Source: Citreicoccus inhibens
GTDB taxonomy: Bacteria > Myxococcota > Myxococcia > Myxococcales > Myxococcaceae
Assembly: GCF_019039035.1 (NCBI RefSeq)
Contig: NZ_JAHNZT010000006.1
Span: 124,001-188,000, forward strand
DNA length: 64,000 nucleotides
Direction of reading: 5' to 3'
Part shown: positions 44,440 through 53,521 of the stretch, piece by piece
Position numbering within the stretch: position 1 is the first letter of the stretch
How the letters are laid out: every line of letters begins with the position of its first letter
Notes under the pieces: model-generated
The model's database searches: none
Seen by the model: only the letters and a program-made list of their open reading frames with translations
Told to the model about the DNA's origin: nothing
Program-made: the position numbers and the translations under genes

Positions 44440-46137
44440 TCAGAAGAACGAAGCGACGTCCCGGTATACCTGGACGATGTCCTCCACGTTGCCGCGAGAG
44501 AACGAGCCCTTGCCCGACTCGGCGATCTGCTCCAGGACCTGCCCCTCCGCGTCGTTGCCGTAGGCGATGGTGAAGACGCGCACCGTGGACTCGCGCTCGC
44601 TGTCTCCCGTGAGCCCCGCCTTGAGCTGCGCGAGCGACAGCACGCTGCTCTCATCCCGTCCGTCCGTCATCACCACCACCGCGTGGATGCGGCCGGGCGC
44701 CACCTTCGCCCGAGCCTGGGAGGCCCGGTACGCGGCCAGCGTGGCCTCGTACAGCGCGGTGCCACCATCCGCGAGCGCCGTGTCGATGCGGCTGCCCAGC
44801 TCCGCGCGCCCCGCGGCGTCCAGCACGCGCGGCCCCACCACCGGATAGACGTTGTTGTCGAAGAAGAGCAGGGCCACCTCGTCCCGGTCGGAGAGCGTGT
44901 CGAGGAAGCGGCGAGCGCCGACCTTCGCCTCGGCCAGCGGGCGGCCCTTCATGCTGCCGGACTTGTCGAACACGAAGACGATGTCGGTGGCCTTCTTCGT
45001 CTGGCGCCACGTGGCGAGCAGCGACTCCAGCACATTCGCCTCGGGGACCTCCAGGAGCGTCTGCGGCTGGCGCGGGTCCGCGCCGTGCGCGGCGTCCACC
45101 GGCGTGGTGATGGCGATGGAGGGATCCGCCGGCCGGAAGCCGAGCGCGAGCGCCCGCTCCTGCGCGGGCCGGGCCTTGAGGAAGGCGAGGAACGCCGCGG
45201 CCGCCGCCCGCTCCTCCGGGCCCACCCACTCCGCGTCCAGCACCGCATAGGGGTGGTCCGACCAGAAGGTGCCCTCCACCGGGTAGAGCGACACGAGCGG
45301 GAACGGGGCGTCGGAGGCCTTGCCCTGGGACTCGATGACCAGGTTCTCGTACAGCACCGCGGCGGACATGTAGCCCGGGCCGCGCTGGAGCATCTTGTCC
45401 GCGAAGAAGCCGGTGGACTTGCCGTAGTGCACCACCGTGGACTCGATGCGCTGGAGCATCGCCCGCGTCGCCTCCGAGCCCACGTCCTGAGCCGTCAGCC
45501 CGCGCGTCTTGCCGGCGCCCGCATAGGCCTCGGCGAGCACGGCCAGGAGCCCCGAGTTGGAGAACTCGGGGTGGGTGTGGCCCAGCTTGAAGCTCCCCCA
45601 CTCGGGGTGCCCGTAGTCGGCCCAGCCACGCGGGCTGGCCGCCACCTTGAGGAGGTCCGCCCACCCCAGCTGCTTCGCGGGCCAGCCCAGCGCCTCCGCC
45701 ATGGGCTTCCACATGGCGATGACGATGGGCGACAGGAGCACCGGCTCGCCCTGCCCCACCAGCGGCTGCGTGCGGCCGGACGTGGCCATCCAGGCGCTGT
45801 TGAGCAGCGGCAGGTACGCGGTCGAGGCCGGGCTGAAGACGTGGGCCTTGAGTCGCCCGGACGCAATCTCCTGCACCGCCTCGCCCGACCCCAGGGCCTT
45901 GCCCACCACGCGGATGGGCCGGCCGCTCGGCGTCACGGCGCCGCTGGCCTCGAAGGCCCGGGCCTGCTCCTCCAGCCACGTCTTCTTCTCGCTGCCGTAG
46001 GCCACGGTCAGCACCAGCGCGCGGTCTGGCACCGCCTCGGCGCGCGCGGTGGCCTCGTCCCGGGGCCCCTCGCCCGTCCCGCACTTGCAGGCGCTCAGCA
46101 GCACCAGCGCCAGCATTCCGATGTGGACCTTCCGCAT
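44440..46137 (-). CDS. Solute-binding plus VWA domain lipoprotein
   Basis: The protein has 565 residues. A lipoprotein signal (LVLLSACKC, Cys about 15-17) anchors it. Residues about 35-345 form a periplasmic binding-protein domain resembling the downstream paralogue. Residues about 370-560 form a von Willebrand A domain with an intact metal-ion (MIDAS) site: DKSGSMKG, a Thr in the DGGTALYEATL region, and TDGRDESS. VWA domains bind protein partners through the metal. The fusion of a ligand-binding and a protein-binding domain suggests ligand-regulated assembly rather than uptake. It is the first gene of a three-gene unit with a coiled-coil protein and the paralogue. NCBI-type naming for such fusions is substrate-binding and VWA domain protein; function is unknown. 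Confidence 0.88.
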   Translation of the reverse strand: MRKVHIGMLALVLLSACKCGTGEGPRDEATARAEAVPDRALVLTVAYGSEKKTWLEEQARAFEASGAVTPSGRPIRVVGKALGSGEAVQEIASGRLKAHVFSPASTAYLPLLNSAWMATSGRTQPLVGQGEPVLLSPIVIAMWKPMAEALGWPAKQLGWADLLKVAASPRGWADYGHPEWGSFKLGHTHPEFSNSGLLAVLAEAYAGAGKTRGLTAQDVGSEATRAMLQRIESTVVHYGKSTGFFADKMLQRGPGYMSAAVLYENLVIESQGKASDAPFPLVSLYPVEGTFWSDHPYAVLDAEWVGPEERAAAAAFLAFLKARPAQERALALGFRPADPSIAITTPVDAAHGADPRQPQTLLEVPEANVLESLLATWRQTKKATDIVFVFDKSGSMKGRPLAEAKVGARRFLDTLSDRDEVALLFFDNNVYPVVGPRVLDAAGRAELGSRIDTALADGGTALYEATLAAYRASQARAKVAPGRIHAVVVMTDGRDESSVLSLAQLKAGLTGDSERESTVRVFTIAYGNDAEGQVLEQIAESGKGSFSRGNVEDIVQVYRDVASFF

Positions 46138-46363
46138 CGACGTCTCTCCCCCTTCGGTGAGTCGATGCCCACTGTGAAAGGCCCCGCCGTGGCCCCACAA
46201 GTCAGCCCCCCGTCTCCGCTGCCGTTCTCACCCCCTCGTCACACGGGCGTCACCTGTTCGTGGCAGTCGTGCCCGCCTGCTCATACGGGGCGTGGGTGAA
46301 TTTCGACTGCACGCAGGCTCCTCGTCGTTGGTTTGCCTTCCAACCGGCTGGCACAGTGGCCGG

Positions 46364-47224
46364 ATGAAGGTGATTTGGCGGCGGATGGCCCTCCTGGGCC
46401 TGGGCGCGGCGCTGGGCGCCTGCGCGACGACCCCCGCGCCCCCCGTCCAGCGGTACTCCCTGGGCATGGCGCGCGTGGACTACCGAGACTACGCGGCGGC
46501 GAAGTCCAACCTCTGCAAGGCCGAGCCGCGGTGGCTGTCGGACGAGCTGTCAGCGGTGAACGGGATGCTGGCGCGCTTCCTCCAGGAGACGGCGGACGCG
46601 ACGCATCCGGATGCGGTGGAGCATCCCCAGCACCTGGCGCTCTTGCAGGAGGCCGCGCGCAGCCTGCCCCCGGTGCTCACGGTCCACCAGCGCAACCTCA
46701 CGAAGTTGCAGGAGTGCCGCTTCCGGCGCGCGGGGGCCTTCCCGGACATCGCCCAACGCGGCGCGGCGCTGGTGAAGGAGGCGCAGGAGAGGCTGGCCCA
46801 GGCGCCTCAAGCGGCGGCCGCGGCGGCGCTGAGCGAGGCCCGTCAGAAGTGGCGCGACGAGGCCGAGGAGCGCGAGGCCACGGCCCGGCGCACCTGGTGC
46901 TCGAAGAAGCCGCAGATGGGCGAGCCGGACCTGTACTTCGCGCGTCAGGCGGCCAACGAGCGCATCGAGTGGCTCTTCTGCGACGGGCACCGCGTGGAGC
47001 AGGGCGAGGACGGCGCGCTACAACTGGTGAGCCCCGACGGACTCAGCCGCCAGGAGCGCAAGCGCCTCCAGGCCCAGCGCTACCTGGAGGCCGCGCGCGA
47101 GTACCCGTCCGAGGAGATCGACCGGCCGCCGCGCACCGTGCCCGCCGAGGCGCCCGCGACCGATACGAGCGCCCCGGAGACTCCCGCCCCCAAGGAACCC
47201 GCCCCGCCGTTCGAGTCGCCCTGA
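46364..47224 (+). CDS. Uncharacterised coiled-coil lipoprotein
   Basis: The protein has 286 residues. A lipoprotein signal (LGLGAALGAC) begins it. The chain is mostly helical, with a heptad-like Ala/Glu/Arg segment (about 140-190, QERLAQAPQAAAAAALSEAR), a cysteine-bearing stretch (WCSKKPQMGEPDLYFARQAA) and a Pro-rich C-terminal tail (about 255-286). No known domain was recognised. ATG 46364 was chosen because the lipoprotein signal starts there. It converges on another lipoprotein gene, the stops being 1 bp apart. An envelope structural role is guesswork. Confidence 0.75.
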   Translation: MKVIWRRMALLGLGAALGACATTPAPPVQRYSLGMARVDYRDYAAAKSNLCKAEPRWLSDELSAVNGMLARFLQETADATHPDAVEHPQHLALLQEAARSLPPVLTVHQRNLTKLQECRFRRAGAFPDIAQRGAALVKEAQERLAQAPQAAAAAALSEARQKWRDEAEEREATARRTWCSKKPQMGEPDLYFARQAANERIEWLFCDGHRVEQGEDGALQLVSPDGLSRQERKRLQAQRYLEAAREYPSEEIDRPPRTVPAEAPATDTSAPETPAPKEPAPPFESP

Positions 47225-47225
47225 C

Positions 47226-47936
47226 TCAAGGCGTGTAGGTGACGATGACGTGGTTGCCCGTCACCATCAGCCGCCGGGGCGTCGCCGAGGTGCCCTGGAT
47301 GGAGAGGTCGAACACGAGCGGGAGGCGCAGCGCGCGCTGGTTCATCTCGTCCGTGAGCTGCCGCTCGTAGCCCGCGCCCTCCTTGGAGTTGAAGCGGGCC
47401 TGCACCGCCTGGGCGCGCGCCTGGACGGAGGACCCCTCCAGCGTGAGCTGCACCTCCAGGTCGGCCACCGCGCCCGCCGCCACGGCGCGCTCGAAGTCGC
47501 GCACCTGCCCCTTGGCGAAGGACGGCACCTTCCCGGTGTAGCGCACGTTGTCGCCGCGCAGGTGGGCGCGACAGGCGAGCCGGTTGCGAGACAGCGGGCG
47601 GAAGTCGGTGAGGCGCTCGACGACGATGTCGCCGGCGAGCTTGCTGTGGAAGTCCCGGCCCGGCATCCGGTACGGCACCATCCGCGAGGCCGCCTGCTCC
47701 AGCGTGGCGGGCGCGTAGTACAGCGAGAAGGTGTTGCCCGCTTTCGCTGGGGACTGAAGCTCCTCGGAGTACTCGGCCGAGGCGCGCACGGCTTCGTCCG
47801 CCGCCTGGGTGGCCTGGGTGAGCCGGGCGTTCTCCTGCTCCAGCGCCATCATCCGCGCGCGGGGATCCGACGCGCAGCCCATGAGCCCCGTCCACGCGAC
47901 CAGTCCCATCGCGGACCAACGACTCGCGGCCCTCAT
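47226..47936 (-). CDS. Uncharacterised lipoprotein, second of a coupled pair
   Basis: The protein has 236 residues. A lipoprotein signal ends in GLMGC. A short coiled coil (MMALEQENARLTQATQAADE) is followed by a beta-rich domain with NTFSLYYAPATLEQAASRM, DFHSKLAGDIVVERLTDF and a hydrophobic C-terminus (RRLMVTGNHVIVTYTP). The ATG overlaps the stop of the preceding lipoprotein gene (ATGA), so the two are coupled. Its N-terminal coiled coil may pair with that of the partner. No family was recognised; anchored outer-membrane accessory protein is the most that can be said. Confidence 0.75.
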   Translation of the reverse strand: MRAASRWSAMGLVAWTGLMGCASDPRARMMALEQENARLTQATQAADEAVRASAEYSEELQSPAKAGNTFSLYYAPATLEQAASRMVPYRMPGRDFHSKLAGDIVVERLTDFRPLSRNRLACRAHLRGDNVRYTGKVPSFAKGQVRDFERAVAAGAVADLEVQLTLEGSSVQARAQAVQARFNSKEGAGYERQLTDEMNQRALRLPLVFDLSIQGTSATPRRLMVTGNHVIVTYTP

Positions 47937-48358
47937 GGCGAGGCCACCTGGCACGTGCCCTGGGACACCTTCCACGTGCCCACCGTGCGCGCGGGCGTGA
48001 AGGAGGTCGTCACGCGATAGCTCTGGCGCTGGAGCGCGAGCTTCGCGTGCACCGCGCCCGAGCGAGGCAGTCCGCGCGCGGGCGAGGCCGAGGGCGTCGC
48101 GCCGGCACAGCCCAGCGAGCCGAGCTGCGCGGCATCCTCCGCGCGAGTCACCGCCGCGAAGGACTGCTCGACCTCCGCCTCCTTGCGGCGCAGCTCCTCA
48201 CGCAGCTGTTGGTTGCGCTCCTCGAGCGCGTCCGCGCGCTTCTCCATGCTCGCGTCGGACGCCATGTTCGGGTTGCGCCCAGCACTCCGGGATGCGCAGC
48301 CCACCGTCGCCAGCAGCACGCACAGCGCCGCCAGCCCCCCACGTGACGAGATGTTCAT
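47933..48358 (-). CDS. Uncharacterised small coiled-coil lipoprotein, first of a coupled pair
   Basis: The protein has 141 residues. The lipoprotein signal ends in LLATVGC. Residues about 40-75 form a heptad-repeat coiled coil (EKRADALEERNQQLREELRR). The C-terminal half carries GCAG and ends in GTWKVSQGTCQVASP, where two cysteines may pair. It overlaps the next lipoprotein gene by 4 nt and shares its N-terminal coiled-coil layout, which suggests the two proteins form a complex at the envelope. Start 48358 was preferred over the upstream extension because the signal begins there. Confidence 0.75.
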   Translation of the reverse strand: MNISSRGGLAALCVLLATVGCASRSAGRNPNMASDASMEKRADALEERNQQLREELRRKEAEVEQSFAAVTRAEDAAQLGSLGCAGATPSASPARGLPRSGAVHAKLALQRQSYRVTTSFTPARTVGTWKVSQGTCQVASP

Positions 48359-48388
48359 GCCTGCCCAGGCTAGCACCGGGCCCGGGCT

Positions 48389-49243
48389 TCACGCCTCCAG
48401 GCGCGTCCTGCGCTTGGCGACGTGCGCGTCACCCTGGGTATCCAGCGCCCCCAGCCACGCGGCGAACGAGCCGCCCGCGTCCGTCAGGTGCGCTTCCACG
48501 TGCGGGCGCAGCTCGGTCCAGCGCTTGCCCCAGCGGTCCTCGGAGTGGCCCCGCAGCTCCGGCCGCTCCACCAGCAGCGCGCCCACGCGCAGCGCCAGCT
48601 CGGGCTCGGAGAGGGCGTCTGCCTGCTTCACCACCACGCTGGCGCCGGGCACCGGCGTGGCCGCGCGGCGCCAGACGTCGAGCGTCCGCACGAAGGCCGC
48701 CACATCCACCGCCGACAGCAGCGCCAGCGCATGGCGCACCGGCAGGCGCGCCCGGCCCGTGGCCACCACGCGCTCCATCAGCGAGGCGAACGGGCCCGAC
48801 AGCTCGGCGTGCGCGGCAGGGTCCACGCCGCCCAGGGCGCGCAGCGTCCTGCGCGCGCGCAGGGCCTCGCGCGTCACCCGCCAGCTTCGCCGGCCGAGGC
48901 TCTTGTCCAGCCCGATGAGCGCGGCAGCCGCGGCGGCCACCTGCTCCGGACGCGCGGTGAGCGCGGGCACGCGGCGAGGCAACGCGGGCCGAGCCGGCGG
49001 CCCCGCGGGCACGGGCGGCGCGGCGGGCGCACCGTCCCCGGAGACCTCGCGGTAACCCTCGCGCAGCTTCTCCGCGACCTTCTTCTCGTACTCACGCCGG
49101 GCGCTGGCCTCGTCGGCGAAGGCCTTCTCCTTGCGCTGGCCCGCCGTGCCGATGCGACCGAACGTGACCGTGAAGACGTTGCCCGTCTGCTCCGGCTCCC
49201 AGAACTTGGAGCTGCTGCCCTCGACGAACTCGAACCTGCGCAT
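48389..49243 (-). CDS. WGR domain protein
   Basis: The protein has 284 residues. The N-terminal 75 residues form a WGR domain (RRFEFVEGSSSKFWEPEQTG, then FGRIGTAGQRKEKAF), a module that binds nucleic acid or interacts in PARP-type and MolR-type proteins. A Pro/Ala linker (about 80-105) leads to a helical C-terminal domain without recognised motif. In other bacteria such WGR proteins are encoded with MolR-like regulators. It is cytoplasmic and lies 30 bp from the preceding lipoprotein gene's start, which is on the same strand downstream. Precise role unknown. Confidence 0.85.
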   Translation of the reverse strand: MRRFEFVEGSSSKFWEPEQTGNVFTVTFGRIGTAGQRKEKAFADEASARREYEKKVAEKLREGYREVSGDGAPAAPPVPAGPPARPALPRRVPALTARPEQVAAAAAALIGLDKSLGRRSWRVTREALRARRTLRALGGVDPAAHAELSGPFASLMERVVATGRARLPVRHALALLSAVDVAAFVRTLDVWRRAATPVPGASVVVKQADALSEPELALRVGALLVERPELRGHSEDRWGKRWTELRPHVEAHLTDAGGSFAAWLGALDTQGDAHVAKRRTRLEA

Positions 49244-49304
49244 GCCGCGCTTCCTCCCGCGAACCTCGTGAACTCCAGGCTATCTCACGACGGGCCCTTC
49301 TGGC

Positions 49305-50300
49305 TCAGGCGGCCTTCGGGGGCTGCTCGCGGAACTCCGCCGTCAGCCCTCTCAAGCCCGCCTCGCGCGTCATCCGCCCCTCGTAGCCCAGCTCCAGCCG
49401 GGCCTTGGCGTCGCTCACCGTCACCTCGCGCCCCACCAGCAGGTACTCCGTGCGGCTGAGCGGCGGCGGGCTCGACAGGCCCAGGAAGCTCCACGTCACG
49501 TCGCCCAGCAGCGCCACCGTGGCCGCCAGGGCACTGGGGAACGAGCCCGTCCCCGGCTCCACGCCGCGCGTCTTCAGGAGCGCGGTGATGAACTCGCGGA
49601 ACTCCACCGGCTCGCCATCCGTGAGGAAGTAGGACTGCCCCCCGCGCCCCTTCTCCGCCGCGAGCAGCAACCCCTCCACGCAGTTCTCCACGTGGCAGGT
49701 GGAGGTGAGGTAGCGCCCCCCGTCGATCCACTTGAAGCGTCCCGAGCGCACCGCCTCCACGAAGCCCGGCAGCACCGTGGTGTCCCCAGGTCCCCAGATG
49801 AAGCGGGGGCGCGCTACCACCGTGGTCAACTCCGCGGAGTTGACGCTGAGCACCAGCCGCTCCGCCTCCGCCTTGGTGGAGGCGTAGTTCCCGATGGGCC
49901 GCTCCGGGATGGGGCGCGTCTCATCCACGCGAACGAGCGGCTCGCCATCCAGCAGCACGGCCTCCGTGCCCACGTGCACCAGCCGCTTCACGCCCGCCAG
50001 GCGCGCGGCCTCCAGCACCCGCTCGGTCCCGCGCACGTTGGCCTCGAAGAAGTCCGCGCGCGGTCCCCACGTCTTCACGTAGGCCGCCGCGTGGAAGACC
50101 GTGTCACAGCCCTCCATGCCCTGGCGCAGGCGGTCCACGTCGGACAGGTCGCCCTCGACGGGCTCCGCGCCCGCCGCGCGCACGGCCTCCACCGCCGCCG
50201 GAGAGCGCGCCAGCGCACGCGCAGGCGTCCCTTTGCGCTGAAGCTCCGCGATGAGGTGCCTGCCCACGAAGCCTGAACCGCCGGTGATGAACGCGCGCAC
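49305..50300 (-). CDS. Extended SDR (NAD-dependent epimerase / 3-beta-HSD-like)
   Basis: The protein has 331 residues. The cofactor motif GGSGFVG begins at residue 7. The catalytic Tyr/Lys are in YASTK (about 141-145), with a Thr at VGTEAVLL in the position of the usual Ser/Thr. RPRFIWGPGD and the SCHVENCV-like region resemble 3-beta-hydroxysteroid dehydrogenase/NSDHL-type SDRs, which oxidise sterol or other cyclic alcohols; nucleotide-sugar epimerase is also possible. Some myxobacteria make sterols, but no sterol genes are near. It is cytoplasmic, possibly peripheral through a C-terminal hydrophobic stretch (ALAATVALLGDVTWSFLGL). It lies 87 bp downstream of the acetyltransferase gene. Confidence 0.88.
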   Translation of the reverse strand: MRAFITGGSGFVGRHLIAELQRKGTPARALARSPAAVEAVRAAGAEPVEGDLSDVDRLRQGMEGCDTVFHAAAYVKTWGPRADFFEANVRGTERVLEAARLAGVKRLVHVGTEAVLLDGEPLVRVDETRPIPERPIGNYASTKAEAERLVLSVNSAELTTVVARPRFIWGPGDTTVLPGFVEAVRSGRFKWIDGGRYLTSTCHVENCVEGLLLAAEKGRGGQSYFLTDGEPVEFREFITALLKTRGVEPGTGSFPSALAATVALLGDVTWSFLGLSSPPPLSRTEYLLVGREVTVSDAKARLELGYEGRMTREAGLRGLTAEFREQPPKAA

Positions 50301-50387
50301 GTCCCTGTCCTTCCTGCCGTGAAGCCCCCAGCGATGGAACGACTCCGAGCGGCGCGCCGGTCTCCGCCGCTCGGTCTCTTGCGTGAG

Positions 50388-51575
50388 TCAGAACATGTCG
50401 CAGAGCGACGGCGCAACGCTCGCGAAGAGCGCCGAGGCCGTCCGCACCGAGCCGTCATCCGCCTGCACCAACCCCACCTGACGCAGGGCCTCGGCCGATT
50501 GGAAGCCGGTGTACAGCGACGCGAGGTCGCGCACGTGCAACCGCATGCGCCCGTCCCCGCCCGCTCGCACCCGCGCTCCTCCCCCGGAGACCTCCAGCAC
50601 GAAGCGCCCCTGGTTCTCCGGGAACAGGTCGTCGTCCACCTCCAGGTGCAGCGCGCCCGAGACCTCCTCGGGCCAGCCGCGCGCCTCCATCGCCCCGCGG
50701 ACATCCACCAGCCGCGCCATCCAGTGCATGTGCAGCTTCACCTGGTAGGCCTGCTCGCGCAGCAGCATCAACAGCGGATCATTCGAGGCGCCAAACCACG
50801 CCACCTCATGCGCGAGCGAGCGATGGTCGCCCAGGAAGCGCAACAGCCGCCGAGCCGCGGCGGGCGTGCTCGCCACCAGGTCCGTCAGGAATATCTCCTG
50901 CCGGAGCTGCGGCGGAGGCGGCGCGCGACGCACCAGGTAGACATAGCCCTCCACGCCCGAGGTGCCCTCCACCACGTAGCCATAGGCCACCTCGCCGCGA
51001 GGCTGCCGCACCCGGCTCCACGCATTCACCCCGCGGTCCAGCCAGCCCTGGCGGTGCTGGGCCACGCGGCGGTAACACTCGGTGATAGCGGCCTCGTCCG
51101 AGGGCCGCACGGGGCGCACGCTCAGGCTCCGCTCGCCCAGCTCCAACTCGCCCGCGCGCACGCGAACCTCGAAGCGTGAACCGGCCAGCTCGTAGCCCAC
51201 GCGCCGGTACAGCGGCTGCGTGGCGGGGTACAGGACGGACAGCGGCACCCCTTCCGCGCGCACCTCGCGCAGCAGCGCCTGCATCATCCGCGTGGCCACA
51301 CCCGAGCCGCGGTGCGCGGGCGACACGCCCACCGAGCCCACGCCCACTATGGGAACCGAGCGTCCCCCCAACCACTGCCCCATGCGCAGATACGACAGCG
51401 TGGACGCCACGCGGCCGTCCTCGCGGAGCACGCGATAGCCCGCGGCACCGACCCGCTGCACCAGCGTCAGCGAGTCCGCCGGAGACATCGCGAACGCCTG
51501 CGCCACGATGTCCGCCACCGCGGCCTGCTCCTGCGCATCTCGAGGTGGACTGAAATCCGCCTGCGTCTGCTCCAC
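50388..51575 (-). CDS. Eis-like GNAT N-acetyltransferase
   Basis: The protein has 395 residues. The N-terminal GNAT domain has the acetyl-CoA loop VSPAHRGSGVATRMM and a catalytic-Tyr region YPATQPLYRRVGYE. A second GNAT-like domain and a C-terminal sterol-carrier-like region complete the three-domain Eis fold (LHVRDLASLYTGFQSAEAL). The chain ends in Phe; in mycobacterial Eis the C-terminal Phe carboxylate acts in catalysis. Eis enzymes acetylate amines, including aminoglycosides, at several positions. GTG 51575 is chosen because AGGAGG precedes it by 6 nt; GTG 51620 is the longer alternative. Physiological substrate here is unknown. Confidence 0.88.
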   Translation of the reverse strand: MEQTQADFSPPRDAQEQAAVADIVAQAFAMSPADSLTLVQRVGAAGYRVLREDGRVASTLSYLRMGQWLGGRSVPIVGVGSVGVSPAHRGSGVATRMMQALLREVRAEGVPLSVLYPATQPLYRRVGYELAGSRFEVRVRAGELELGERSLSVRPVRPSDEAAITECYRRVAQHRQGWLDRGVNAWSRVRQPRGEVAYGYVVEGTSGVEGYVYLVRRAPPPPQLRQEIFLTDLVASTPAAARRLLRFLGDHRSLAHEVAWFGASNDPLLMLLREQAYQVKLHMHWMARLVDVRGAMEARGWPEEVSGALHLEVDDDLFPENQGRFVLEVSGGGARVRAGGDGRMRLHVRDLASLYTGFQSAEALRQVGLVQADDGSVRTASALFASVAPSLCDMF

Positions 51576-51784
51576 GACCCGCCTCCTCACGTCAGTCCCG
51601 CGCCGCCACCTGCCTAGCACGGCGCCCCCGGTGGGTCAGCCCACGCCGCCGCTCCCTCCTGGCCGTTCGCCATCGGGCAAACCACCCACCCCACCGCTTG
51701 CTCGCGCGCGCGCTCGCGTGCGAACTTGAGTTCTAGATATTTCCAGAATTTCCACTTTCCAGGCGACATCTTCTCGGAGGCGAC

Positions 51785-53392
51785 ATGCACCCCCGTTCGG
51801 TCCATCCCTGGCTCGTCGTGGCACTCGCTCTCGGAGGGCTCGTGGCAACGGGCTGCAACTCCGATCCCAAGCCCCAGCCCGGCAACGCGGCCCCTCGCCT
51901 GTCCGGGCCCACCGCGCCCTCCGATGAGTTCGCCTCGGGCGACCGCGTGGCGCTGTCGCTGACGGCGACGGACCAGGAAGGCGACACGCTCACGTACGCG
52001 TGGACGCAAGAGCCCGCCGTGCCCGCGGGCACGTTCAGCAGCACGACCGAGGCGAGCCCGACCTGGTCCGCGCCCTCCGTGACGCAGGACACCTCCTTCG
52101 TCCTCACGGTGTCGGTGTCGGACGGCAAGGACGGGGTGAGCAAAGGCTCCGTGAAGGTGCTGGTCCACGCGGCCCCCATCCTCAACCGTGCGCCGCACAT
52201 CACGAATGGCCCTCGCGTCAGCACCCCCTCTGTCGCGGGACCCGCGCCGGTCGTGCTCGGCGTGACCGCCACGGACGAGGACGGAGATGCGTTGAGCTAT
52301 GCCTGGACGCAAGCGCCCACGACGCCCGCCGGGACCTTCACCGACGCGCACGTCCCTGCTCCGGCCTGGAGTGCGCCCGCCGTCACCGCGGCCCAGCGGT
52401 TCACCCTGATGGTGGTGGTGTCCGACGCACGGGGCGGCAGCACGCAAGGCGTGGTGGACGTAGAGGTGACCCCGCCCGTGGCCGGCAACACGGCGCCCAC
52501 GCTGAGTCAGGTGCCGGTGTCCAGCGCGGCCACCGTGGACGAGGGCAAGGCCGTGACGCTGTCCGCCGCCGCCACGGATGGGGACGGCGATGCGCTCACC
52601 TACCTCTGGACGCAGGTGTCACCCGCCAGTCCCACCGGCACCTTCGCGAACGTGCTGGGTGACCACGTGACGTGGACCGCGCCGCTGGTGCGCAGCTCCA
52701 CGACATACACGTTGCGCGTCACCGTCACGGATGGCCGAGGCGGGGTGACGCAAGGCGATGTCACCGTCGGCGTGCGGGACTTGAACCGGCCGCCCACGGT
52801 CGCGCCGACCATCACCGCGCCGGACTCGCTCGTGGCGGGCGACACCGCGACGCTCGACATCGCGGCCGAGGATCCAGATGGAGACACGCTCACCTATGCG
52901 TGGACGCAGACCGCCCCCGCGACCCAAGGGCACTTCATCGCGGGCACGAGCGGCGCGAAGGCGAAGTGGTTCTCTCCCGACCTGAGCGCCGAGACCTCGT
53001 TCACCTTCAGCGTGTCCGTCACCGATGGGCAGAGCGCGCCCGTGGTACGCACCGTCATCGTGCCCGTGCACGTGCCGACGTACGCGGACGTGCAGCGCGT
53101 CTGGACGCAGAACTGCATGGGGTGCCACGACACGCAGAGCACCAACGGGCTGGTGCTCGCCGTGGGCAGCAGCCACGCCAACCTCGTGGGCATCACCGCA
53201 CGCAACCCGAGCTGCAACACGCTGGCGCGGGTGAGCGCGGGGGACCCCGACAGCTCGGTGCTCATCCGGAAGATGTCGGGCACGAGCTGCGGTGACCGCA
53301 TGGCCAAGAACAATCCCGGGCTCTTCGACGCCCAACCCGGCGACCTCGTCCGGGTGCGCTCGTGGATCCTCGCGGGCGCCAAGGGGCCGTGA
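51785..53392 (+). CDS. PKD/Ig-repeat lipoprotein with C-terminal c-type haem domain
   Basis: The protein has 535 residues. A lipoprotein signal ends in GLVATGC (about residue 24). Four PKD/cadherin-like units of about 90 residues follow (about 38-430), each with a TDxxGDxLxYxWTQ core. The C-terminal 100 residues form a cytochrome-c-like domain with one CMGCH site (C444-H448), like the domains that end many planctomycete and myxobacterial surface proteins. Haem attachment would occur in the periplasm, and the repeats would act as a spacer. It is 129 bp upstream of a porin gene on the same strand; shared transcription is possible. Function in electron transfer or signalling is not shown. Confidence 0.88.
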   Translation: MHPRSVHPWLVVALALGGLVATGCNSDPKPQPGNAAPRLSGPTAPSDEFASGDRVALSLTATDQEGDTLTYAWTQEPAVPAGTFSSTTEASPTWSAPSVTQDTSFVLTVSVSDGKDGVSKGSVKVLVHAAPILNRAPHITNGPRVSTPSVAGPAPVVLGVTATDEDGDALSYAWTQAPTTPAGTFTDAHVPAPAWSAPAVTAAQRFTLMVVVSDARGGSTQGVVDVEVTPPVAGNTAPTLSQVPVSSAATVDEGKAVTLSAAATDGDGDALTYLWTQVSPASPTGTFANVLGDHVTWTAPLVRSSTTYTLRVTVTDGRGGVTQGDVTVGVRDLNRPPTVAPTITAPDSLVAGDTATLDIAAEDPDGDTLTYAWTQTAPATQGHFIAGTSGAKAKWFSPDLSAETSFTFSVSVTDGQSAPVVRTVIVPVHVPTYADVQRVWTQNCMGCHDTQSTNGLVLAVGSSHANLVGITARNPSCNTLARVSAGDPDSSVLIRKMSGTSCGDRMAKNNPGLFDAQPGDLVRVRSWILAGAKGP

Positions 53393-53521
53393 TCCGCCCA
53401 TCGTCGACCGCTTGAACTGGCTTCATCGCCACGGCGTGTCGAGTACAGGACGTTTGAGCGCGGCCGCGCCGCGAGGACACAAGAAACCTCGTGACTGTGA
53501 TGGGGATGGCGGCTGCGCTCG

